A stretch of 42,798 bases of DNA from Lachnospiraceae bacterium (GTDB taxonomy: Bacteria; Bacillota; Clostridia; Lachnospirales; Lachnospiraceae). Position numbers and translations under genes: made by a program. This document shows, piece by piece, positions 1-8,504 of this stretch. Location: the NCBI GenBank assembly GCA_009911195.1, contig QXWV01000022.1:1-42798 (forward strand). The letters run 5' to 3'. Every line of letters starts with the position of its first letter. The first letter of the stretch is position 1. The notes beneath the pieces are model-generated. The model was not told the origin of the DNA, did no database searches, and worked only from the letters and a program-made list of their open reading frames with translations.

Positions 1-526
1 ATTCCAGGCGGCCTCTTTATTTCCTTATTGCAAGCTGCATAACTAATATTATATTAAACCTTATCCTCGTCGCAGGTTTGGGGCTGGGCGTAGTGGGCGC
101 TGCCGTGGCTACCATTTGTTCCCAGGCTTTAAGCGCCCTGCTGGTCATACTGACGCTTATCCGGGTGAAAGATATGCATCATCTGGAGCTGCGCCGCATC
201 CAGTTCGACAACAGGATGCTGAAACGCATTATACAGATTAGCTTTCCCGCTGGCCTACAGTCTGTTATGTACAGCCTTTCAAATATTATCATCCAGGCCG
301 CAATCAACAATCTGGGAACAGACACTATAGCGGCTTGGACTGTATATGGGAAGATGGATGTATTGTTCTGGATGACTATCAATTCCTTCGGCATTGCCAT
401 CACCACTTTTGTCGGCTGTGCCTCTAAGACCGGATATTTATACTATTATTTTCAGTTATCCCCTCACCTGGGTGGTTACAAGGCAAGCAGCTGAAAAAAT
501 GCGATTATCCAAGAAACACTTGCTAA
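1..526 (+). pseudogene. MATE family multidrug exporter, truncated and broken
   Basis: The frame is open from the window edge and reads as the middle of a MATE (MOP superfamily) Na+/H+-driven exporter: hydrophobic helices, then SFPAGLQSVMYSLSNIIIQ and NSFGIAITTFVG near base 416. In the family TFVG is normally followed by QN(F/Y)GA and about 100 more residues. Here it runs at once into sequence that, one frame over (about 415-470), reads VPLRPDIYTIIFSYPLTWVV, typical of the last membrane helix. A further frame change gives LQGKQLKKC and a stop at 524-526, resembling the usual C-terminal tail. The gene therefore carries an internal deletion plus at least two frame breaks and cannot make a transporter. 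The unbroken frame stops at 494. The start lies outside the window. Family assignment is fairly sure; exact lesion points are inferred. Confidence 0.75.
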
Positions 527-547
527 TCCGCCATGTATGTGTATAAT
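520..547 (+). promoter_or_regulatory. sigma-A type promoter for purC
   Basis: A -35 TTGCTA (520-525), 16-bp spacer and perfect -10 TATAAT (542-547) lie 60 bp upstream of purC and overlap the end of the broken MATE gene. The implied leader of about 50 nt is too short for a purine riboswitch and none is seen. Confidence 0.6.
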
Positions 548-575
548 CTAATAGTAGAATATCTATGAAAAGAAG

Positions 576-607
576 GCGCAGAAAACGTGCAGAAATGAGG
601 ATTAAAT
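576..607 (+). repeat. hairpin/Shine-Dalgarno element before purC (copy I)
   Basis: GCGC (576-579) can pair with GTGC (587-590) around a 7-nt loop, followed by AGAAATGAGG (591-600) and ATG at 608. The stretch GTGC AGAAATGAGG ATTAAA is identical to that before the unrelated nucleotidyltransferase gene at 27828. It is one of about nine related copies in the window and supplies the ribosome binding site. Confidence 0.6.
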
Positions 608-1477
608 ATGACTGAATTAAAACCTATCAAAGAAGGTAAAGTACGCGAGATTTATGACAATGGCGACAGCCTCATTATGGTTGCCACAGACCGTATTAGT
701 TGTTTTGATGTCATTCTAAAGAACCAGGTGACAAAAAAAGGCACTGTCCTGACACAAATGTCTAAATTTTGGTTTGATATGACTCAGGATATCCTGCCTA
801 ACCATATGATTTCCGTAGATGTACAGGATATGCCTGAATTTTTCCGCCAGGAAAAATTCGACGGCAACAGTATGCTGTGCCGCAAGCTGGAAATGTTGCC
901 CGTGGAATGCATTGTACGGGGCTATATTACAGGAAGCGGCTGGGCAAGCTATGTAAAGGATGGCACTGTATGCGGCATCAGATTGCCGGAAGGACTACAG
1001 GAATCCGACAAACTTCCTGAGCCCATTTACACTCCTTCCACCAAAGCGGAGCTGGGAGACCATGATGAAAATATCTCCTACGAGCAAAGCGTAGATTACC
1101 TGGAAAAAAGATTCCCTGGCAAAGGCGAGGAATACGCTTCCAAACTGCGCGACTATACCATTGCCCTTTATAAAAAATGTGCGGAATATGCTTTAACCCG
1201 CGGTATCATCATCGCTGATACCAAATTTGAATTCGGTCTGGATGAAGAAGGAAATATTGTTCTGGGCGACGAAATGCTCACTCCCGACAGTTCCCGTTTC
1301 TGGCCCGCGGAAGGCTATAAACCCGGACATGCCCAGCCTTCCTTTGACAAACAATTTGCTAGAGACTGGCTCAAAGCCAACGAAGGCCATGACTGGACTC
1401 TGCCAGAGGAAATCGTTCGCAAAACCATTGATAAATATTTACAGGGATATGAACTTTTGACAGGAAAAAATTTATAA
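608..1477 (+). CDS. purC: phosphoribosylaminoimidazole-succinocarboxamide synthase
   Basis: SAICAR synthetase: condenses CAIR with aspartate, consuming ATP, in cytoplasmic de novo purine synthesis. The 289-residue protein opens with the family signature KEGKVREIYD, followed by DRISCFDV, the substrate-loop region RGYITGSGWASY, TPSTKAELGDHDENIS and DEMLTPDSSRFW. Length fits the longer, yeast ADE1-like branch rather than the roughly 237-residue E. coli form. The start is set by ATGAGG seven bases upstream. It is monocistronic here: no other purine gene is adjacent, a promoter lies just upstream and terminators follow. Assignment is secure. Confidence 0.96.
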   Translation: MTELKPIKEGKVREIYDNGDSLIMVATDRISCFDVILKNQVTKKGTVLTQMSKFWFDMTQDILPNHMISVDVQDMPEFFRQEKFDGNSMLCRKLEMLPVECIVRGYITGSGWASYVKDGTVCGIRLPEGLQESDKLPEPIYTPSTKAELGDHDENISYEQSVDYLEKRFPGKGEEYASKLRDYTIALYKKCAEYALTRGIIIADTKFEFGLDEEGNIVLGDEMLTPDSSRFWPAEGYKPGHAQPSFDKQFARDWLKANEGHDWTLPEEIVRKTIDKYLQGYELLTGKNL

Positions 1478-1487
1478 GCCATCTCCT

Positions 1488-1522
1488 ATAAAATAAAAAA
1501 GAATGCTTCGCATTTTTTCTTG
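1488..1522 (+). terminator. weak intrinsic terminator after purC
   Basis: GAATGC, a TTC loop and GCATT follow an A-run and precede a T-run (about 1490-1520), 15 bases after the purC stop. The stem is short and AT-rich and probably acts with the stronger hairpin downstream. Confidence 0.5.
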
Positions 1523-1552
1523 GCGACTTACAACGCTATGGCGTAATTTCCT

Positions 1553-1588
1553 ATAAAAAAACCGGGTTTTTCAACCCGGTTTTTTTAT
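1553..1588. terminator. strong bidirectional intrinsic terminator
   Basis: AACCGGGTT (1560-1568), loop TTTC, AACCCGGTT (1573-1581), flanked by an A-run before and a T-run after, so it works in both directions. It separates convergent purC (+) and the chemoreceptor ending at 1675 (-). Confidence 0.88.
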
Positions 1589-1674
1589 ATGCATTTACTT
1601 ATCTATCTCTTTTGGGAAGCCGCCCAGCGGCATTCCCGCTTTTAGAAAAACTGTTATTTTCCTAACTTTTTACA

Positions 1675-3462
1675 TCAATATTTCCCTAAATCAATTGTCA
1701 GATTTTCTACTTCCGGCTCGTTATCGAAACTTATCGGTGCACTGCTACTACTATAGCTTACTGTTGAGTTGGAAGCTGCCATTGCATATTCTGCGCGCAG
1801 TTTAAACTTGGCCACAAGCCCTTTCAGCACTTCTGCCTGGTTGGAAAGTTCGGCGCTGGCCGCTGCACTTTGTTCTGAAGTCGCTGAATTTGTCTGTACT
1901 ACGCTGGAAATCTGGTCTACACCAACAGTAACCTGCTCTACCGCATCTGCCTGTTCTTCTGCTGCATCTGCAATCTTATCAACCGTACCCGCAGCTGTAC
2001 GCACATCGCCTACAACCTTTACCAGGGACTCTGCTGTAGCATTTGCAATCTCTGTTCCACGGGATACTGCTTCAATAGAGCTCTCAATCAAATCAGCCGT
2101 ATCTTTAGATGCTGCCGCACTCTTGCTGGCAAGGCTGCGCACTTCTTCTGCAACTACTGCAAAGCCTTTTCCAGCTTCGCCTGCACGGGCTGCTTCTACC
2201 GCTGCATTCAATGCAAGAATATTGGTCTGGAATGCAATATCTTCAATTGTTTTAATAATTTTACCGATTTCATTGGAAGAACGGGTTATTTCTTCCATAG
2301 CGTTCATCATATCGCGCATCTGGCTATTGCATCTTTCCACTTCATCGCCCGCCATATTCGACTGATTACGCGCATCCCGTGCGTTCTCCGCTGTATCCTT
2401 TACCTGCTGGGAAATATTAGCAATCGTTGCTGCCAATTCCTGTACCGCAGCCGCCTGCTCTGTTGCCCCCTGTGCGAGAGCCTGTGCACCGCTGGATACC
2501 TGCCCTGACCCGGAAGCAACCTGGTCAGCACTCTTATTAATCTGCCCCATTGTTATACTCAGGTCACGGTTCAATTTACGGATGGATATCAACAGGTTTT
2601 GACACCTGCCTACATAACGTTCTTCTGCCCTTGTCCGCACATCGAAATTTCCATTGGCCATTTCTTCCAAAAGCATGGATGCATCGGCAATAACATCGCC
2701 TAATATGGCTGCCATGTTCTTAAATGCTACTGCAAGTTTTCCCATCTCATCTTTTGATTCATAAGTTACATTAATATCAAAATCGCCGCTTACAATCTTT
2801 TCCGCCGCTACTTCCAATTCATTAATTGGCTTTACAATTCCCCTTGTCAGATATGTAGAAAGGAACAAGGTAATAATAAGCGCAACCCCTGCCATGACTA
2901 ACTGCGCAATTATAAGTATCTCTTGCATAGATGTGGTGGTCTCATAATCCGTCTCCGCATCCTTTTCTGCCACTGCACTGATTTCTATCAAAGAATCCAC
3001 TGCCTTCTCCAGTATAGGCTGATATTCATTTAACAGCACATGCCTTGCCTCGGTCATATCTGTCTCTGTCAGTCCCAGCACCTTTTCCTGTAGCTCTATC
3101 GCCTTGGTCATATTATCCGCAAAGTCATCCAGCAGAGCCTGTTCCCCTTGGAAGTTTTCAAACAGCCAATTCCCGTTTGATTCCATAAGCTCCAGCTCTT
3201 TATCTAAATCTGCTAAATATACTTTACATTTTTCCTCATCTTCTTCGATAGACATATAAGTAAGGTCTTTTGCGATAATCTGCAGCCCACGACGCATACT
3301 CATAACCTTATTCGTAATTTGATATCCTACATTATAAAATTGCGCATACTTCTCTTCATTCCGCCTCAATCCCCAAACCGCAACAAAAACGGTACAGCAG
3401 AATAATACAATAATCATCATAAATGTTATTAACAGTTTTTTTCCAATTTTTAGATTTTTCAT
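1675..3462 (-). CDS. methyl-accepting chemotaxis protein (membrane, 4-helix sensor)
   Basis: A 595-residue chemoreceptor. Order: N-terminal membrane helix (about residues 6-29), a helical extracytoplasmic region of about 150 residues resembling a four-helix-bundle sensor, second membrane helix (about 180-205), HAMP domain, then the cytoplasmic coiled-coil signalling domain. The hairpin tip is diagnostic: [20 protein letters not shown] and [17 protein letters not shown], the CheA/CheW contact site. The C-terminus ends LTIDLGKY after a Ser-rich linker, similar to the other receptor here. The ATG at 3462 is preferred over the in-frame GTG at 3495 because GAGG lies just upstream. It sits apart from the che operon but presumably feeds CheA. 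Ligand unknown. Confidence 0.92.
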   Translation of the reverse strand: MKNLKIGKKLLITFMMIIVLFCCTVFVAVWGLRRNEEKYAQFYNVGYQITNKVMSMRRGLQIIAKDLTYMSIEEDEEKCKVYLADLDKELELMESNGNWLFENFQGEQALLDDFADNMTKAIELQEKVLGLTETDMTEARHVLLNEYQPILEKAVDSLIEISAVAEKDAETDYETTTSMQEILIIAQLVMAGVALIITLFLSTYLTRGIVKPINELEVAAEKIVSGDFDINVTYESKDEMGKLAVAFKNMAAILGDVIADASMLLEEMANGNFDVRTRAEERYVGRCQNLLISIRKLNRDLSITMGQINKSADQVASGSGQVSSGAQALAQGATEQAAAVQELAATIANISQQVKDTAENARDARNQSNMAGDEVERCNSQMRDMMNAMEEITRSSNEIGKIIKTIEDIAFQTNILALNAAVEAARAGEAGKGFAVVAEEVRSLASKSAAASKDTADLIESSIEAVSRGTEIANATAESLVKVVGDVRTAAGTVDKIADAAEEQADAVEQVTVGVDQISSVVQTNSATSEQSAAASAELSNQAEVLKGLVAKFKLRAEYAMAASNSTVSYSSSSAPISFDNEPEVENLTIDLGKY

Positions 3463-3548
3463 TTTACCTCGCATCCCTTTCACTTGGATTAACACTTATC
3501 TTTCTTATGATATAAAATAAATGATTATCCATTATCTTTTTTGCCTTT

Positions 3549-3638
3549 CTATACAGCCACATTATGGAAAAATTTCGCCGGCGCTCTTGTTAAATTGTGG
3601 CTGTTTCTAGCTTTTTCTTTCAATTTAACCCTCCTCAT
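3549..3638 (-). other. possible 29-codon small ORF inside an inverted repeat
   Basis: On the minus strand a GGAGGG-type ribosome binding site (3629-3636) lies 5 bases before TTG at 3623, in frame with ATG at 3638, encoding a basic peptide ending PAKFFHNVAV and a TAG at 3549-3551. The DNA also contains perfect 8-bp inverted arms CAGCCACA (3554-3561) and TGTGGCTG (3596-3603). It could be a small gene, a leader for the chemoreceptor downstream or a dispersed repeat. The rest of 3496-3876 is AT-rich and shows no other gene or riboswitch. Confidence 0.3.
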
Positions 3639-3876
3639 CCCATTATTGTGTGTAAATCATCCTTATTTTTCCACTTCTACATATTTCATTAAACTATCAG
3701 TAGCTAAACTATCTCCTATTATAGTCGATTTTTATCATTCTGTCTACAATATTCGCGCATCCATTTTTCAAATTTATTGCCAATTTTGGACAAACAATAT
3801 ACCGATGTCCAGCTTTCCATGAATTTCTCCATTATCCCGGCCATTTCCCTATAACATTGTCACAAAATTTCCTATC

Positions 3877-4248
3877 TTAAAATACATAGTGAATTTTTCC
3901 TTCGCTAAATATATATAAATTCCCATCTTTATCTATTCCCATATCTTCCACCTCTGACATCTTTTGCATAGAAAAACTTTTTTCCGTCCTCTCCCCATCC
4001 TCACGGAAATATATCTCCGTCAATATATCATTTTCATAATAATATCCGTATGCCCCATCTTCCGTTGCCACGAAAATATAATACTTTCCCCCCTCTATCC
4101 TATGCTTTTCATACCATAAAAATTTATGTCCGTCTTCCCTGGACGGATTTATCCCTTCATTGTTTCCTCCTATATTACATCCTGTAAAAATGAGTGAAAA
4201 CAGAATGGCAATAACTACCGTCAGCAGTTTCCCTTCTTTCCATTTCAC
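3877..4248 (-). CDS. small predicted lipoprotein, function unknown
   Basis: A 123-residue protein with a lipoprotein signal: basic KWKEGK, hydrophobic core, lipobox FTGC with the lipidated Cys near residue 24. The remainder is hydrophilic and aromatic, with stretches such as YYIFVATEDGAYGYYYEN and LYIFSEGKIHYVF that look like short beta strands. The start is a GTG, 8 bases after AAAAGGATG; no better ATG exists. It lies downstream of the LytTR/GHKL pair in the same direction with a 126-bp gap, so it could be a target or merely a neighbour. No family recognised. Confidence 0.7.
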   Translation of the reverse strand: MKWKEGKLLTVVIAILFSLIFTGCNIGGNNEGINPSREDGHKFLWYEKHRIEGGKYYIFVATEDGAYGYYYENDILTEIYFREDGERTEKSFSMQKMSEVEDMGIDKDGNLYIFSEGKIHYVF

Positions 4249-4374
4249 AAAACCACATCCTTTTTAGATTTATCCTTTATAATTTAACATAAAACACCAC
4301 ATAATGCCGTTTCATGCTAAAACTGGACTATGGTTTTGTTATAATTAGGCCATTGCAGATATGAACCTCAAACT

Positions 4375-5658
4375 TTAAATATACAAAATCAGTTTTACAA
4401 AAAACCTCTCCCCACTTGGAAAAGCCTCCATAATTCCGTTATACTTTTCTACAATTTTTTGCACATTATAAAGCCCAAACCCATGCTCCGATTTATCTTT
4501 CTTCGTAGTTTGAAAGCGCATCCTTCCATCTCCCAGATAGCCAGTTTTTCCTACGCCTTCCATAACAAGCAATTCTTTGCAAAAACTATTTTCCATTTCA
4601 ATCCGAAGCACTCCTTGCTTCACTCCGATTTTCAAATTCAACAGTTTCTCCTCTGTGGCCTTTGCCGCTTCAATAGCATTCTCCAGCAAATTACCTACAA
4701 TAATGTTAATATCAAAAGAATGGCCAATTGCTTTTGGAAGCTGTATCCGTACATTTACATCCTTTAACTCTTCTTTGGCCTTATGCAGCATATAATTCAG
4801 CACACTGTCTATTTCCGTATTGCCTGAAGAAATAATTTCCTTCGGATTGTGAATGAACTCCTCCATACTGTCTATATATTTCTGTATCAACCCATCCTCA
4901 TTCTTAATGGCTAACAGCTTCAATTCATTCATATGATGCTTCATATCGTGTTTTAATGCCCTTACTTTGCTTTCATTTTGTAAGATTATGTTCATTTGGT
5001 TCGCATAAATCTGTACCTTATGTTTAAGTATCTCATTATCATATTTCTCATGAAATGCTTTTAGCAGCATATTATAAAGGTACAATACAACAAAGTTGAT
5101 AAACAGCAGACTGCTGCTCACCGCCACGATAATCATACGCCCTTCTTTGGATGATATCTTAGAAACAAGGAAAACCACCGTTGCCATACTGCAAAGAGGT
5201 ACAAAAATCAATGGGATATTCTGTACTTCGTCCGTATTCTTCCTGAAGTTCACTATTTTCTCCATTAACAATTCGCCAATTAAGATTAAAAAGGCTGTAG
5301 TCACCCCGGAAACCATACTGATTTCCCGTTCCAGGCTGTCAAGCAAAAAAGCCGAAATTACATCACAGACCATATGAATCATATAAATAAAGCATGTCAG
5401 GAACAAAACAGTTTTCATGGATTTCGTATAAATAGAAACAATCAAGCTGATGCCTGCCACATTAATTAAAATGTTCAGCCACACGGAATGGAAGGCAATA
5501 CTCATACATGTATTGACAAGAAAAAAGCCCATATACAACAGCACTTCCTTCCCAGATATTCTTTCCTCCATCTCTTCCCCTAAGAAAATATGTATATATC
5601 TGCGAAGCAAATAAATACGGAAGAGGTTGCTTAAGGAATAAATTGATACCGCCATCAT
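4375..5658 (-). CDS. GHKL-type sensor histidine kinase (AgrC/VirS-like)
   Basis: A 427-residue membrane kinase. The first roughly 200 residues form six or seven hydrophobic helices, as in AgrC-type peptide sensors. The cytoplasmic part has the phospho-acceptor region RALKHDMKHHMNELKLL and a GHKL ATPase with N-box GNLLENAIEAA and G-box HGFGLYNVQKIV near the C-terminus. The gene overlaps its partner regulator: the regulator stop TAA and this ATG share an A (TAATG), implying translational coupling. A second ATG follows immediately. No AgrB peptidase or AgrD-like peptide gene is nearby, so the signal cannot be guessed. Confidence 0.9.
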   Translation of the reverse strand: MMAVSIYSLSNLFRIYLLRRYIHIFLGEEMEERISGKEVLLYMGFFLVNTCMSIAFHSVWLNILINVAGISLIVSIYTKSMKTVLFLTCFIYMIHMVCDVISAFLLDSLEREISMVSGVTTAFLILIGELLMEKIVNFRKNTDEVQNIPLIFVPLCSMATVVFLVSKISSKEGRMIIVAVSSSLLFINFVVLYLYNMLLKAFHEKYDNEILKHKVQIYANQMNIILQNESKVRALKHDMKHHMNELKLLAIKNEDGLIQKYIDSMEEFIHNPKEIISSGNTEIDSVLNYMLHKAKEELKDVNVRIQLPKAIGHSFDINIIVGNLLENAIEAAKATEEKLLNLKIGVKQGVLRIEMENSFCKELLVMEGVGKTGYLGDGRMRFQTTKKDKSEHGFGLYNVQKIVEKYNGIMEAFPSGERFFVKLILYI

Positions 5659-6365
5659 TACATCCCTTCCTGCAATATTATTTCTCTCACCTGTTTCCGG
5701 TTCACCTTGCTGATATTTAATACCGTTCCATCCGTCATCTCCACCGCCTCATAAGTATAGCGGGCAATATATTCCCTGTTTACTACATAAGATTTATGGA
5801 TGATGATAAACTCTTGTGGCAGTTCATCCGCCACATCCTTCAACTTCCCATAGAATTCCCGTTCCTCGCCCCGCATAACAATCCTAATTTTTCTTCCCTC
5901 GCTTGTAAAATACATAATATTCCCGAAAGGCAGATAAAAATACTCCCTTCCGCTCTGGAATTCAAATTTATCCATGCTCTTCCCGACTATTTTCATTGCC
6001 AGCGACAGGGCGGCGTCTATCTGTATCTGCTCAATGGGTTTTATTAAAAAATCCATTGGCTGGGTTTTAAATAGCTGCTGTGCATAGGAAGGCATCCCCG
6101 ATATATAAATAATCTGCATCCGCCTGTCCTCCAGCCGATTTCTAATATAATCCCCCACTTCTATCCCGCTTAAATGAAAAAGTTCGATATCCAAAAACAA
6201 AATATCAATATGCCCGCCCTGCTTCAAGTAATCGCAAAGCCCTTCCCCAGTGTACCAGACTTTAATTTCCACCGGTATTTCCTTCTTTTCGGCATACTGC
6301 AACACCATTTCTTCCATAGAAGCACATATATTCTTCCCGTCGTCGCATATCCCTATATGGTACAT
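5658..6365 (-). CDS. LytTR-family response regulator (AgrA-like)
   Basis: A 235-residue regulator: receiver domain with acidic IGICDD, phospho-acceptor Asp in ILFLDIEL and the conserved Lys in FLIKP, then a LytTR DNA-binding domain (FYLPFGNIMYFTSEGRKI, IIIHKSYVVNREYI). Such proteins bind direct repeats upstream of target genes. The ATG at 6365 follows GGGGGACAG; an upstream in-frame extension lacks this. Cotranscribed with the GHKL kinase (1-nt overlap). The target genes are not evident. Confidence 0.92.
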   Translation of the reverse strand: MYHIGICDDGKNICASMEEMVLQYAEKKEIPVEIKVWYTGEGLCDYLKQGGHIDILFLDIELFHLSGIEVGDYIRNRLEDRRMQIIYISGMPSYAQQLFKTQPMDFLIKPIEQIQIDAALSLAMKIVGKSMDKFEFQSGREYFYLPFGNIMYFTSEGRKIRIVMRGEEREFYGKLKDVADELPQEFIIIHKSYVVNREYIARYTYEAVEMTDGTVLNISKVNRKQVREIILQEGM

Positions 6366-6404
6366 CTGTCCCCCTTCCAAACTCAGGGCTTTTAATACCC
6401 GAAT

Positions 6405-6432
6405 CCTATAAGGTAAAAAGTATCTTTGGCAA
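6405..6432 (-). promoter_or_regulatory. candidate promoter of the LytTR/GHKL operon
   Basis: On the minus strand TTGCCA (6427-6432), 16-bp spacer, TATAGG (6405-6410), about 40 bp before the regulator start and just after the che-operon terminator. The -10 is imperfect. Confidence 0.4.
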
Positions 6433-6473
6433 TTCATCCATTTATGTCCGCCGAAAGACAGACTTCTTATAAG

Positions 6474-6508
6474 GCAAAAAAGGAGCCGTTATCGTACAAC
6501 AGCCCCTT
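6474..6508 (-). terminator. intrinsic terminator ending the che operon
   Basis: As minus-strand RNA, AAGGGGCUGUU (from 6508-6498) pairs over 11 positions, two of them G-U, with AACGGCUCCUU (6490-6480), followed by a U-run. It lies 50 bp after the receptor stop at 6558. Confidence 0.82.
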
Positions 6509-6557
6509 CTTTATCATACCTCATGCTTCATATTCTAACTACTATCCGTTTACTACA

Positions 6558-7913
6558 TCAATATTTCCCGAAACCATCCTCTAAAGAAATAATCTCTTCA
6601 TTGTCATTGGCGGAATAGGAAGAAAAGCCCATACCCCTTGCAGAGCTTACAGCCGCTCCATCCCCAAGATTGTAGCTGGAAAGCAGCTCATGCATCCTGG
6701 ATGCCAAATTAGATAGTTCTTCGCTGGCCGCTGCACATTCCTGGCTAGTTGCAGATGTTGTCTGTACTACCTGGGAAACCTGTGCAATTGCCTGATTAAT
6801 CTGAGATACTGCAGTTGCCTGATAATTAGAAGATTCTGCAATTCCGTTAATAATTACCTCGCTTTGCTGTACCACCCCGGTAATTGTTTCCAGCGCTTTT
6901 GCAGTATCGCCTGCCAGTTTGGAGCCTGTGCTTACTTTATTGATAGAGTCTTCAATAAGCTCCGCTGTTTCCGAAGCCGCTGACGCACTCTTGGCCGCCA
7001 GGCTTCTTACTTCCTCTGCCACAACTGCAAATCCCTTGCCGGCTTCGCCTGCCCTGGCTGCCTCTACGGCTGCATTCAATGCAAGGATATTGGTCTGGAA
7101 TGCAATATCATCAATAACTTTGATAATTTTGGAAATACTTTCGGATGAACGGTTTATATCTTCCATAGCCGTCATCATCTCCTGCATCTGATTATTCCCA
7201 TATTTTACATCATTGATAGCCTGTGCCACCAATTCCGCAGCCGAATTCGCTTCGTCCGCATTCTGTTTTGTCTTTTCCGCTATTTCATCAATAGATGCCG
7301 TAATCTGTTCAATGGCGCTGGCCTGCTCGGTAGAACCTTGCGCCAGAGACTGGCTGGCTCCCGCTACCTGAGAAGAATTGGTTGTCACCTGATTTCCTAC
7401 TTCCTTAATATCGCTCAGAATGTGAAAATTGTCTTCCACTAATTGTTTAAGGGAGTTGCCCAACAAATCTTCCGGAGATTTCGGGTTCACTTTAATGGTT
7501 AAATTCCCTCGGGATACTTCTTCCGCAATCTGCGCCTGGTACTTGATATTATTAACCACTTCCATATATTCGTCTACCAAGTCGCCAAACTCATCGTTAT
7601 TATACTTTACCATCTCAATGTTCACATGACCCATTGCAATTTCTTTCGCCGCATTGGATAGCTGCATTACAGATTTTTCAATAATTCTAATCAGCATCAA
7701 TGCAATCCAGACAGTAATCACCACAGATATCAATGCAAATGCAAAAGATACAATCGAAGAAATCAACGCATATCTTTCCTGCTCTACCGGGTCGGTAATA
7801 CGAGCAGCCCTTCTTGTCGACAAATTGCTGATTAACATGTTTAAAACCGTAATAATAATAGGAATTAAAAATCCAAGTATCAGCTTCGTTTTCATCTTCG
7901 TATTCTTCATCAT
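6558..7913 (-). CDS. methyl-accepting chemotaxis protein with minimal sensor loop
   Basis: A 451-residue receptor, last gene of the che operon. Two membrane helices (about residues 8-28 and 52-75) flank only some 25 extracytoplasmic residues, so it probably senses through the membrane, cytoplasm or a partner. A HAMP-like segment and a further helical linker follow, then the signalling tip [19 protein letters not shown] with [17 protein letters not shown]. The tail ends LEDGFGKY. The start is ambiguous: ATG at 7913 (AAAGGGATGGG upstream) is preferred over the GTG at 7937 that overlaps that site. It lies 30 bp after cheW. Confidence 0.92.
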   Translation of the reverse strand: MMKNTKMKTKLILGFLIPIIITVLNMLISNLSTRRAARITDPVEQERYALISSIVSFAFALISVVITVWIALMLIRIIEKSVMQLSNAAKEIAMGHVNIEMVKYNNDEFGDLVDEYMEVVNNIKYQAQIAEEVSRGNLTIKVNPKSPEDLLGNSLKQLVEDNFHILSDIKEVGNQVTTNSSQVAGASQSLAQGSTEQASAIEQITASIDEIAEKTKQNADEANSAAELVAQAINDVKYGNNQMQEMMTAMEDINRSSESISKIIKVIDDIAFQTNILALNAAVEAARAGEAGKGFAVVAEEVRSLAAKSASAASETAELIEDSINKVSTGSKLAGDTAKALETITGVVQQSEVIINGIAESSNYQATAVSQINQAIAQVSQVVQTTSATSQECAAASEELSNLASRMHELLSSYNLGDGAAVSSARGMGFSSYSANDNEEIISLEDGFGKY

Positions 7914-7943
7914 TACTTTATACCCATCCCTTTCCACTAACTA

Positions 7944-8483
7944 TCAGTTTTCTACCATTAATTCATTCTGTTCTGCCATCTGCTGTTCTTCATCCCCTAA
8001 TAGTCTTTCTGGGTCCAACAATAATTTTACAGAATCCCCTACCTTGGCAATTCCATATACATATTTGTTCTGTATTCTATCCATGCGGCTGATTGTCGGC
8101 GGCGGAAGGATATTTTCATCTTTAATTTCGACTGCCTCAGCAATCTTTTCCACAATCAGCCCCACTGTAGTGGACTTCACATCCACAACGATAATACAGG
8201 TTCTGTCATTGTACTCAAAAGGCTCCTGGCCAAATCGTTTCTGGACATCAATAACCGGGATAATTTTTCCCCTTAAGTTAATCAGCCCCATAATATAGTT
8301 TTCCGTTTCAGGTACTGGCGTGATATCCTGAAAACCAATAATCTCGTTAACATACTGAATCTTTAGCCCGTAATATTCATTTCCGGACTTAAAGGTCATA
8401 TACATCCCTTTCTGTGTTTCCTGCTCATTATATTCGCCCGGCACAGCTACGGACCCAGCTTTAGGTCTACTTAATTCCTCCAT
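7944..8483 (-). CDS. cheW: chemotaxis adaptor CheW
   Basis: A 179-residue CheW: couples CheA to receptors in the signalling array. The SH3-like core is clear: YGLKIQYVNEIIGFQDITPVP, IMGLINLRGKIIPVIDVQKRF, and VGLIVEKIAEAVEI. N- and C-terminal extensions of about 25 residues make it slightly longer than the usual 150-165. Start ATG follows AAAGGAG by 8 bases. It lies 21 bp after cheA and 30 bp before the receptor gene. Confidence 0.95.
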   Translation of the reverse strand: MEELSRPKAGSVAVPGEYNEQETQKGMYMTFKSGNEYYGLKIQYVNEIIGFQDITPVPETENYIMGLINLRGKIIPVIDVQKRFGQEPFEYNDRTCIIVVDVKSTTVGLIVEKIAEAVEIKDENILPPPTISRMDRIQNKYVYGIAKVGDSVKLLLDPERLLGDEEQQMAEQNELMVEN

Positions 8484-8504
8484 AGAATAACTCCTTTCTT
8501 CACC

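Noticed and set aside
500-607. Purine riboswitch before purC
   Set aside because: The leader after the TATAAT box is only about 50 nt and lacks the three-way junction core.
1769-2365. 198-codon open frame antisense to the first chemoreceptor
   Set aside because: It mirrors the Ala/Ser-rich coiled-coil coding strand, has no binding site and resembles no protein; the minus frame carries unmistakable receptor motifs.
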